64,000 nt of DNA, taken from assembly GCA_020746105.1 (NCBI GenBank), contig CM036619.1:12066238-12130237 (forward strand), in the 5' to 3' direction. Positions 12,012 to 21,479 of the stretch are shown piece after piece; within the stretch, counting starts at the first letter, position 1, and the number at the start of each line of letters is the position of its first letter. Source of the stretch: Trogon surrucura. Its lineage: Eukaryota > Chordata > Aves > Trogoniformes > Trogonidae. Under the pieces are notes generated by a model, which worked only from the letters and a program-made list of their open reading frames with translations, made no database searches and was not told the origin of the DNA. Both the position numbers and the translations under genes were made by a program.

Positions 12012-12530
12012 TAACTGTGTCCAGTAATGGGCCCTCAGCTCAAGAGAGACAGGGAACTGCTTAAGAGAGTCCAGCACAGAGCCACAAAGATGATGGAGTG
12101 GAACATCTCCCTTATAAGGAAAGGCTGAAGGAGCTGGGTCTCTTTAGCTTGAAGAGGAGGTTGAGGGGTGACCTCATTAATTTTTACAAATATGTCAAGG
12201 GGGGAGTGTCAGGAGGATGGAACCAGGCTCTTCTTGGTGATATCCAACGACAGGACAAGGGGTAATGGGTACAAGCTGGAACATGGGAGGTTCCACAAAA
12301 ATATAAGGAAAATCTTTTTCACAGTGAGGGTGACAGAGCACTGGCACAGGCTGCCCAGGGAGGTTGTGAAATCTCCTTCTCTGGAGACATTCAAAACTCA
12401 TCTGAATGCATTTCTGTGTGATCTACTGTAGGTGATCAAGCTCTAGCAGGGGGGCTGAACTAGATGATCTTTTGAGGTCCCTTACAACCCCTGACATTCT
12501 GTGATTCTGTGATTCTGTGTGATTGTATGA
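12012..12530 (+). mobile_element. CR1 LINE 3' half-kilobase, 5'-truncated
   Basis: Plus-strand CR1. It starts within ORF2 at ACTGTGTCCAGTAATGGGCC and continues with CTCAAGAGAGACAGGGAACT and AAGGCTGAAGGAGCTGGGTC. It then passes through the ORF2 C-terminus, the 3' UTR (AGATGATCTTTTGAGGTCCC) and a tail of ATTCTGTG repeats that has drifted to TGTGTGATTGTATGA. The 3' end is complete; only the 5' side is truncated. The ORF2 frame is interrupted upstream of 12168 but open from there to a stop at 12431. Confidence 0.95.
12168..12431 (+). pseudogene. CR1 ORF2 C-terminal remnant
   Basis: About 87 codons open, with the typical end of CR1 ORF2: [38 protein letters not shown], and [16 protein letters not shown] before the stop. 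It lacks the endonuclease and the reverse transcriptase palm because the element is truncated. The apparent start codon is just an internal methionine. The same protein end is seen at 3950-4154 and, in another subfamily version, at 11078-11446. Confidence 0.88.
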
Positions 12531-14180
12531 AGTGAGTCAATGTCTACCCCATGGCACAACTCATAGGAACATAGCTCTGTATGTAAGAACATCTAAGTTC
12601 TGCTTCTCTCTCCTCAAGCAGAAGCTTATCTAAAAACTGTTAAACCTGTGTTCAAAGCTGCCAAAGAACTTCCACTCCACCTCTCCCGTTTTCTCTCTCC
12701 AACGGTCATGGGATTAGCAGTGTAGCTCCACAGTGATTTCTACTTCCACCTTCCATATAGAAAAATTCACATAGGAAAATCTTCCAGAATGTTTTCTCTC
12801 TGCTCCTCTTCTTTTGGGGAAGAAGCCATACTAGCTGCAGACCCTGATGTCTCCTTGCTTACACACTAGCCTCAAAAAGAAAGGCCAACAGGTGCTGGTC
12901 TAAACAGCCAGCAATGTTCCTACTTCTCTCTAGGGAAAATGTGAACAGCAAAATTGCTGTAAATAGAGCTTCAGAGCAGAAACCATTCAAGTTCACTGCA
13001 GAAACATTTAAACAACAGTTCAGCAAGACTTGGGAAGGAGACCAAATCATAAATATAAGCACAGGTTCCTTGAGGCCAACATACCTCTGAGCAGTCCAGG
13101 CTGTCATCACTCATTGCATTGGGACCTATGATGGTGAGTACAGTTCATGCCTGCAAGAGTTGCATGTTTCCCCTTAGTGGAGAGTCTGATGTCTAAGAAG
13201 AAATTTAGGATGCAGTAGACAACAAAGAGACTAAAGTTTGCTCCAAAGAAGAGACCTGAGGAAGTGCCAGAATTCTAATTTAAAAACAGCAACTTAGACC
13301 TTACTGCCCTGCTAGGAAATACTTGCACCTCAGGGAATGTGCTGAGCACCACTCTGAGGTGCTCAGACTTCTTGCATAGGCTACAGAGGGAGTTGAGCAC
13401 TACCATGGGGAAGCACAATCCTTATACACTGAGCTGAGAGCCAACTCAGTGCACCTAAGAGACAACACTAGGTACAAGGTGCATCAGGTCTCATTCTCCA
13501 GCATTCGCATGCTTCAGTCCCCAGTAAAGCTGGCAGTAGCTGCCTAGCATTTGCTCAGGGAAGTAGCTATTTAGACTAAGATCTTTCCATCAATGGTGGT
13601 GCAGGTGGTCACTATTTTGTTACAAGTCACCATGTAGTATCAATTATCCAGCTACCAGGAGTCCAGGATTTATTTCTTGATTCCTCTACCTCCCCTGCAG
13701 AAGTTCTTTGCATGGCAGATACACAAATGATTCATTAGGCTACTTAGAGAGAGCAAGAGATAACGTGTTCAGCGCAGCCAAAGTTATTACTTTCTGAAAT
13801 GAGCCTGGCTTGATTTGCTTGCTCAAAGGACAATGCACTGGAATCAAGAAATCCTCATTCCTGTTAAATATCTCCAACCATTAGAATTATTGTTGTCCTA
13901 GTTCTTGTACCTTGGCCTTCACCAAACTCAGTATCTGAGCATTTCAATCGGTCCTCTGTAACTGTGTTGTTTAGTCATTGTCCTCACTCATGGGAAATGT
14001 GGGTTTGAATTCCCTCAGGGAGTTTCCTCCACAAACAAAAGAGTGCTCTGACTTCTCTGCTGGCAAACAAAAGCAGGTGTGATGTTGACCCTCTTATACG
14101 ACCCTGTATATTCTGTGAGGGGCAATTTCTGAGAATGTACTTTCTGGGTAAAGTTCTCCAGCTAACACTGAAAAATAAGA
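12531..14180. other. No gene recognised; weak exon-like segment at 12863-12995
   Basis: About 1.65 kb without a recognisable repeat. On the minus strand 12863-12995 is open for 44 codons, preceded by a pyrimidine-rich stretch ending in TTTCTGCAG and followed by GTAAGC. The reading includes a hydrophobic stretch (FTAILLFTF). Such a combination can arise by chance and no protein family is recognised, so it is not called a gene. Confidence 0.4.
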
Positions 14181-14882
14181 ATTATAGAATCATAGAATCA
14201 TTTTTTTTTGAAAATACCTTTAAGATCACCAACCCAGCCACTTCCATGGGCAGCCTCCATATTCAACCTCCTCTTCAACAGACTAAACAACTCCAGTTCC
14301 CTCTGCAGTTCCTCGTAAGACTTTTTCTCTAGACCCTTTACTAGCTTCATTGACCTTCTCTGGACACACTCCAACACCTCAACGTCTTTCATGTCATGAA
14401 GGGTCCAAAACTGAACACAGGATTCAAGATGAAGCCTCACCAGTGCCAAGTACACAGGAATAATCACTTTTCTGGTCCTGCTGGTCATGTTATTTCTGAT
14501 ACAGTTCAGGATGCTGTTGGCCTCTTTGGCCATCTGGTCACACTACTGGCTCATGTTCAGCCAGCTGTCCACCAGCATGCACAGGTTCTTTGCCACCAAG
14601 CAGCTTTACAGCCACTCCTCACAAGCCTCTAGTGTTGCAAGAGGTTGTTGCAATCCAAATGCAGGACCTGACACTTGGCCTTGTTGTACCTCATACAATT
14701 GGCTTTAGCCCATCTATCCAGCCTGTCCAGATGCCTCTGTAGATCCTTCCTACCCTCAAGCATATCTACATTCCCACCCAGTTTCATGTCTTCTGCAAGC
14801 TTACTGAGGGTGCACTTAATATCCTCATCCAGATCATTGAGAAAAATATCTTAATATCTTAATATCTTCTATTAAACAGAAA
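14181..14882 (-). mobile_element. CR1 LINE fragment with internal deletion
   Basis: Minus-strand CR1 of about 700 bases. The plus strand begins with the tail ATAGAATCATAGAATCA. After only about 70 bases of 3' sequence it jumps straight into the ORF2 region encoding the FSLLKRRL motif. The roughly 300 bases that should encode the ORF2 C-terminus (the FKL, VARLWNKL and EVFKARLD motifs seen in the copy at 10991) are therefore missing. It then continues through VQRR-coding DNA and up to CAGCCTGTCCAGATGCCTCT and CATCCAGATCATTGAGAAAA. Near its upper end ATCTTA is repeated (14846-14868) inside what is normally a single AAAGATATTAAACAG block. Confidence 0.9.
14198..14533 (-). pseudogene. CR1 ORF2 remnant, thumb region
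   Basis: Open for 111 codons on the minus strand. It reads [20 protein letters not shown], then [50 protein letters not shown]. These are characteristic of the segment of CR1 ORF2 between the polymerase domain and the C-terminus. The last 25 or so residues are not ORF2 any more but read through the deletion junction into 3' UTR sequence. It is a decayed fragment without catalytic residues. Confidence 0.85.
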
Positions 14883-14982
14883 ACAGCTTACGGCTTTCTA
14901 TGGTACTAAGATGGGAGATAAGTATTGAACTCTTCAGCTCCGACAAGACCAAGGCATTCCTGGACAAAATCCATCTAAATTT

Positions 14983-15032
14983 TAGATGGATAGTTAGATG
15001 GATGGATGGATGGATGGATGGATGGATGGATG

Positions 15033-15099
<67 letters not shown>

Positions 15100-15119
15100 G
15101 ATAGGCAGACAGACAGACT
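14983..15119. repeat. Compound tetranucleotide microsatellite (GGAT)n(GATA)n
   Basis: From about 14997 the plus strand is a run of GATG/GGAT units. It passes at about 15032 into an almost perfect run of GATA to about 15099, and ends in a short decayed part with GATG, AGGC and three AGAC units. The purity of the GATA part suggests an actively mutating, probably length-polymorphic locus. On the minus strand it gives a meaningless YLSI/IHPS peptide repeat that should not be annotated as protein. Confidence 0.97.
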
Positions 15120-15294
15120 GATCAGTCACTCAAAAGAAGCCTATAAAGTTAGGCAGCAGTTGAATTTTTGAGAATGCCCTTTTCAGACGAAGGCCTTTCA
15201 GCCCCATACAATTGCATGGCATTGGAGTAGCTCTGTTCTCTAATTTGATCCCAGGAGTTTGTGACAGGGAAACATTATACTCCAGACAAGTCAC

Positions 15295-15561
15295 CTGATA
15301 ACTGAACCAACCTTCCCTCTCTGGGGCAGATTCAAACCCATAGTCTTCTGGATCACCACCTGAACTATAGTTCACTGGTTTGCATGAACAAATAAAAGAT
15401 TTTGGAGAGAGGAAGCAATCTTCAGTGGGGTGGATTTTTTTTTTTGGCTCTACTATAGTCCTGGCGTTAAATAACTCACTGGCCATTCTGTTGACAAACT
15501 GCAGATCCCCAGCCATTCTTGGAACTGTTACAGTTACAAATCTGGTAGAGTTTTCAATCCA
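15295..15561 (-). other. Weak candidate protein-coding exon (unidentified)
   Basis: On the minus strand a long pyrimidine tract ending in TTTTTTTTTTAAG is followed at 15561 by 89 codons open in one frame, then by CAG/GTGACT at 15295. The segment is exactly 267 bases, so both borders would be phase 0. The reading includes TRFVTVTVPRMAGDLQFVNR and ends with EREGWFSYQ. The composition is ordinary for a soluble or extracellular protein. I do not recognise a family. The open frame continues 40 codons past the donor, and frames of this size occur by chance in this window, so this is only the best of several weak exon candidates. Confidence 0.2.
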
Positions 15562-17357
15562 CTTAAAAAAAAAAGAAAATAATTTATTTTGCCCCAGTTC
15601 ATTCTCTCGTCAGAAGGCAATAACAAATGCTGAAATCTACAGTCCATCTTCAGGCTAAACAGCAAAAAAAAGCGCAGTTGTCCTGGTTTTAAAGACAATG
15701 ATTTGCTGCTCTAATTCTTTTTTTTATCCTCTCCTCTTTATTAATCTATAGCAAATTAGGGGGCATCTCCTCTGCCTTCTGTATCTATGCAGAAAAAGGA
15801 AGTGAGCTGAGGAGATGATGCATCTCACCTTCTTCCTTAAATCCAGGACAGCTTTCATTTCCTCTTAAAGTAGGTCCTACATCTTCCCATTAGGGAACTA
15901 TCACTGTTGTGAGCAGTGGTGCTTTTCCTCAAAGTCACACTGACCAGCTCTTAGAGAAAAAATCCAAACCCCTCTTTGCTCTCCCTGTCTCTAACCTCAA
16001 GCCACAAGGAATCAGATGAATTTAAGAACAACGGCTAGTCATTTTTTTTTCCCCTCTGGCCCTTATCAGTTCATGTCAGGTTGTGTTCTCCTTGTCAAAA
16101 GAGCCTTGATTGCCAGCCTACACTGGCAATCTCATTGGTTCCATCACAGCAGTTACTAGACTAATTACTATGGACTTAGCTAAAGATTATTTCACCAGAG
16201 GCTAAATTCCATACTGGAGGAGCCTGTTTCCCTTTCTACTTCGCTTGCATAAATCCCAGATCATACAAATTTGGTTCAAGTTGTCTTTATGCTATATACT
16301 GGTATCAGTCCCATTTTCTCCAAGTCTGGGAGATCCTATGCAGCACTGTATGAGCATATGCTTTGGGGGATGGTCTGAAAACATATTTTCAGTGGCAACC
16401 CTGCCAGAACTTTTGGAAGATAGTGCTGGAAAAGTTCGGTTCTCTTCTCAGCCCAACCCCAATGCATCTTGAAAGAGACCTTATAATCCTCTGAAAACAT
16501 CACATAGTTTGTTGTTATTCTTAAAGGTGTATATCTAAAATGTCAAGGCATGCAAGAGCACTTTAGGTCCTTCATTACATTTTTCAATTTTTCAAGTTTT
16601 TCACTATCACTTTCCATATAGTTTGTCTGTAAAAGGTGCAAAGTGCCGAGTTCCTCATTTGCAGTTATCAAGAAGTCAAAAGCCACTTATCTACCAGCAA
16701 AACACAGGATATTGATCGTACTAGAAGACATTCACTGCTATGAACCACACTCCATTCTTGTTCACATGGATGCTAGAAAATCCAGCTAAGGTAAGACTGA
16801 CTTTGTCACAAACTCATATTTAACAGGACCTATTTCAATAAAAACAATGGTATTGCATAGGTAGAATACAAAACAGAAATTAAAAAACAAATCATCTTTG
16901 CCTTTTATTGTTAACAGCCAAGACCAAGGCTCTCACAGTTCCTGCTTCTTGTTGCCTGCAGACCCTGCATCACTCCAGATAGATATTTGTTTCAGCAGTG
17001 ACATTCAGACTGGAGTATCCAGTTTCCCTCATGCTATAAGGATTATTGCAGAAAGACAAAGCTGCTCTTGTATCTGAGACTAGCTATAAAGTAAGTCTTA
17101 ATCTCCCTCACCAAAATCTTAATATTTCAGTTGAAGTTATTATTTCTGCTGGTTCTGAGGGATTTCCACTGGAAAAAAAACACATTCATATTTCAACGTA
17201 TTTATTTTTTAAGGAACCTCCATATTAGAACAAGTTAAAGGGCCTTTAAATTTTTCTACTGTTAGGTGTAAAAGATTGGGCCAAGGGAAGGAACATTTGG
17301 AGCAGGAAGGTATAAACCATCCTCAAAGCAGCTGCACCAGTAGAAACAAAGACTGCT
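15562..17357. other. No gene recognised
   Basis: About 1.8 kb of ordinary non-repetitive-looking sequence with pyrimidine-rich patches (15715-15780). A minus-strand AAG/GTGAGA donor-like site lies at about 15831, but no convincing acceptor pairs with it. Nothing else can be supported. Confidence 0.5.
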
Positions 17358-17910
17358 GTGGAATTTGAGAGAGTGAGGGGCCAGCCAGTTTCCACGGGTC
17401 ATTATCCCACCACTTTATCACCATTGCATTTCATGGACCTACAGCACTGCTGTAGATGGGCAGAGCATCTTGACATCATCTACCTGGACGTGTGTAAAGC
17501 ATTTGACAGGATCCCACACAATATCCTTATCTCTAAATTAGATGGACCACTCAGTGGATAAGGCATTGACTGGATGGTCACACTCAAAGAGTTGCAGTGA
17601 AGGGTTCAATGTCTGATTGGAGACCGGTGATGAATGGTGTTCCTCAGGGATCAGTATCGGGATCGATGTTGTTTAATGTCTTTGTTGGCAATACGGACAG
17701 TGGGATTGAGGGCACCCTCACCAAGCCTGCTGAAGACACCAAGCTCTGTGGTGTGGTTGACATACTGGAGGGAAGGGATACCATCCAGAGGGACCTTGAC
17801 AGGCTTAAGAGGTGGACCCATGCAAAACCCAGGAAGTTCAGCAAGGCCAAGCTTAAGGTCCTGCACCTGGGTCAGGGCAATTCCAGCCACAGGCTGGGTG
17901 ATGAGTGATA
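17358..17910 (+). pseudogene. Internal CR1 reverse transcriptase fragment, broken
   Basis: Plus-strand piece of the polymerase domain of CR1 ORF2. In the first frame one reads DLQHCCRWAEHLDIIYLDVC then KAFDRIPHNILISKLDG, the classic palm motif A region, up to a stop at about 17559. A frameshift later the protein resumes with GSMSDWRPVMNGVPQGSVSG (motif B region), then DSGIEGTLTKPAEDTKLCGV, LDRLKRWTHAKPRKFSKAKL and KVLHLGQGN. The catalytic F/YADD motif of non-LTR reverse transcriptases is PAED here (17726-17737), so one of the two aspartates is lost. Neither the 3' UTR nor the tail is attached. Similarity before about 17440 is doubtful. Confidence 0.9.
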
Positions 17911-19339
17911 TTAAGTCCAAGTACCAAGAATCTGAGCTAGGTAGTTTAGGCTTCTGCAGTAAAGAATCAGAAAAGGTTTTTTAAAAAACAATAAAAGCTA
18001 TATTCAAGTTCAAAACTAGCATCCAGTTTAAAAAAAAAAATGCCTTTTAGTTCATTGCTATAAAAGAATTGATGCAAAATACCTAGATAGATGCTGAAAT
18101 GCCAGACTCATCTGCTTCTGTCATTAGGCTAATTATAGTGGTTTCTGAACCTCTGTAGTTAAGCAAGTGACACGGTTTCCATTATAAACCTAATTTTCAG
18201 AACTCATCATCAGCTTTGGGCTAAAACTTAGAGTTCAAAAAAAAGCACATAAATTTGCAGACATAGAAATCTGATTTTATAGTAAGGGAAGAAAAAACGT
18301 AGCTAAGCATTTTGATTTCACTGTTTTAAAAGAATTAATTAGTTATAAAATGCCTCCTGTACTGGATTTGAATCTCGTATTTATGTTATGTATTTTGCTA
18401 CATAACCTAAACATGCATAGTTCAGTAAAAGGGACTGGATACATTTTATAAAGTTTGAATATAATAGCTTAGAAAGAAAAAACAAACCAACGCACAATTC
18501 ATTCTAGTAGAAATAAAGAGACCATATTTAAAAAAAAATGTTTAAGCTTACACAATAGACTTCTAAGGCATCCACTATTATTTTTCAAATTTCACATTTG
18601 GACCATTTGAAAATAATCTCCATAAGTGTTATTCCCAGCATATTTACAAGTATTTTTCATAAGGTAGTGTAATACAAATATGATAAATAGACTTATCGGT
18701 CCATGTCTTCTAATATTGGTATAATTTTCTGAAGTCAAAAAGCACTCGTCTAAAACACTGTTACCTAAAAATAGATGCTGATTGCAGTCTTCTCAACAGC
18801 ACGTCCCAGGCTCATAGAGTTACAGTGAGGCACAAGCCCGCTGCTTGTGGGAAAAGATTTTCTGCCCAATGCTTCCTTGTCGGATTTAGTCCACTTTTCC
18901 TGTGTCATGTGCAAGCAACAGGCAACATATTTAGCCTCATCTCTTACGAATCCATCTTGAGCTGAAATTCGGTTTACTGTGTGGATGGGCACTAAATAAA
19001 CACTTGTAATAATTTCTGCAAAGCATCAAGCATTAATGTATTTTGGACTAGCAATTCAAGAAAACAAGACAGGACTACTTTTTAGTAAGATTGTATCTTC
19101 GAAGGAACTGGATTGTAAAGTGAAAGCTCACTAGTTCATAGCTTTTGACTGCCCTAAAAATGCAAACAGTAAATACTGGTAGTTTACTTGCTGTGCTTTT
19201 GAAGTATTTTACACTAAATTGTTCATTCACTGCAAAAAAAAATTAAAGTGACTCCTCCAAAGAATACTCATTTACACTATCAATCAGCCTGTTCCTGAAA
19301 TTCAAACATCTATTAATCCCAGCAGCAACATGACCTCAC
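17911..19339. other. No gene recognised; weak open segment on minus strand
   Basis: AT-rich DNA without a known repeat. On the minus strand 18765-18991 is open for 74 codons and ends in a TAG that directly abuts a GTAACA donor-like site. The coincidence of stop and donor argues against an internal exon, and no protein family is recognised. Confidence 0.45.
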
Positions 19340-19426
19340 AGCATTCTCCTGCTCTGGCAGGGGATTTGGACTAGATGATCTTTTGAGGTCCCTTCCAACC
19401 CCTAACATTCTGTGATTCTGTGATTT
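19340..19426 (+). mobile_element. CR1 LINE extreme 3' end
   Basis: Only the last 85 or so bases of a CR1: CCTGCTCTGGCAGGGGATTT, GGACTAGATGATCTTTTGAG, GTCCCTTCCAACCCCTAACA and two tail units of ATTCTGTG. It is a strongly 5'-truncated insertion of the same 3' UTR group as the copies at 3946 and 12012. No coding sequence remains. Confidence 0.93.
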
Positions 19427-21134
19427 GGCCTCTGCTGAATGAGCTGGTGCTCCTTGTAAAGAGACTAGCATTCTTAAAAAACATTACTAAATGTCTCTAT
19501 AAGCTAAAACAAGGTTTTAAGTATTAGGTATTCCAAATACAAATACACATTTGTTTTTAAAGTATTATCTGTATGTTTATCAGAAGTGCTTTGTGAAGGA
19601 AGATTCACTGAGCCTGTTGAGATTTCAACAATTTTATTCTATATATTCTATATATTTTAACAAATATGTTTCTATCAGTTCTTTCGGTAAAGTGGGGTGC
19701 TTATTTTATTTAAGTAACTGCAAGAAGACATGACAAAAACAAGGAGTTGAACTGACAGTTCATTTATCACAAAATTAAATAATCTGAAAATCAGAGTTTA
19801 CTTTTAATCACAATGTATGATCGTAAGTGTTCATTAGATTATTTAAAACTTATGTTAAAAGCCCTGAAAATATGCAAGCGCAAAGGTATTTTTCTTTAAT
19901 CCATTTCCTCTATGGAAAGTTAAGAAAAAAATCTGGTCTTTTTGTATTTCGTCATAATCCCTAAGGACTGCAGGTTCTCTTTCCATGCTGACATTAAAGT
20001 ATGAAACATGAACAGATTTTATAAATAAACAGCCCACATTCATCTAATAAGTTGGATGCTTGCCTTTTCTTGCTGCCCACTTGCCACTGCTTATTCCTTT
20101 CTTTCTTTTAATTTATGTGAATAGTCTAAGGATCTGCTTTCCATGATAGGCTGAAGAACTAAATCTTGAGTGACAGGAATCTGTCCCACACTGGAGCAGA
20201 CTGTGATGTGACAGAAACGGTTCTGAAACAGTACTGAAAAATTCTGTTTTCTTTGAAGTATTTCCTGTTCAACAAGCTCTTTCAGCATGTCCTCAGATTC
20301 TTCGTGACTCGTCAGGCATAGGGATGTTTTGGCCAACAGCACATCCATCTCCCAGATTTGCAGAGCAACCAGGGACCCGGGCCCTCTTGCTGATCAAAGG
20401 TCCTCGAGCTCTCTGCATAATTGCAGCTCAGGAAAGTTCCTGATCAGCCAGATGCAAAGTTTCAGGGTTTGGAGCAATTCCTCCTCAAGCCAAGTTAACA
20501 TAAAAAACCACATGGATGAGGACGGTAATTGTAATAGTTAATTAGTTAATAGCAAGGGATAGAACAAACTATACTTCTGAGACAGTTCATTTCTGTCAAG
20601 CTTGCTTTTGGTGGCGGTAATGTGCTACTGTGTTATCCCACAAACAGAGCAGCAAGGGTGTGTGAGATGTGCTGGAGAGAGGAGTTGCAGTCACACCGTA
20701 AAACAGCAGGTTAAAGATTTCCCACAGGACACTCTTGAACTGGAACACAGCATTTTCTATAATCCTGAGCTTTCTATGGGGAAATGCTGATTTCAACAAA
20801 AAATTAATTTTGACAAAATAGAATAATTCAATGAAATTTCAAATTGAAATACACTTAACTCAGGGGTTTTTTTTTAAATCTTTGTATTATAAAATAAATC
20901 CAGTAGCAACATTCCAGGAAGAATTAAAATGTATTTCTTTTGTTGAAACAGAATTTCTCAAGTAATCCAACATGAAATAAATACAAAATTTCCACTCCAA
21001 TAAAAATTTCAGAGTGTGCTAGTTTTACAGCAGTTTGTAACAAGCTTTGGAACTGTGCCCTTTTCCCACAGCATAAGAATTTCCTTTTTTGCTCAGATCT
21101 ACAATCTCTTCCTTGAAATAAATCATACACTCAC

Positions 21135-21250
21135 CTTTCACAAAAACTAATGAACATGGCTGGCAGATCAAAATGAATACATTTGTTCATAGGTGTCATC
21201 AGTGTGCTCAAAACTTGAGGCTCCAACAAATCTCTACTGTGCTGGGTGCA
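21135..21250 (-). other. Weak candidate protein-coding exon (unidentified)
   Basis: On the minus strand the pyrimidine-rich GTTGCCCCTCTGTTTGTAG precedes position 21250. The segment then stays open for 38 codons plus two bases and ends at GAAAG/GTGAGTGT, a near-ideal donor. The reading contains SRDLLEPQVLSTLMTPMNKC and DLPAMFISFCE. Both splice-like borders are among the best seen in the window. The segment is short, though, so an open frame is expected by chance fairly often. No family is recognised and no partner exon with matching phase was established. Confidence 0.18.
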
Positions 21251-21447
21251 CTACAAACAGAGGGGCAACAACCATCGCTGTCCCTGAGGAGCCATCTGCC
21301 ATCTTAAGAAAAGACACATCAGCAGAGTAAAACTAGCACAAGGGGACTGTGTGTTGATGGTGGCACAGAAGATAAAAGCTTGCAGCTGAATAGCTTTGTT
21401 GTTCCAAATACAGAGAGTAAGAAAAGCATGAAAAAGGAAAAAACAGA

Positions 21448-21479
21448 CTACAGATTAACAAAACTACAGATTAACAAAA
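21448..21479. repeat. Perfect tandem duplication of 16 bp
   Basis: CTACAGATTAACAAAA at 21448-21463 is repeated exactly at 21464-21479. It lies in an AT-rich stretch without a supported gene and is probably a slippage product. Confidence 0.95.

Noticed and set aside
14872-15129. 85-codon minus-strand frame with YLSI repeats as a repetitive protein
   Set aside because: It is the translation of the GGAT/GATA microsatellite.
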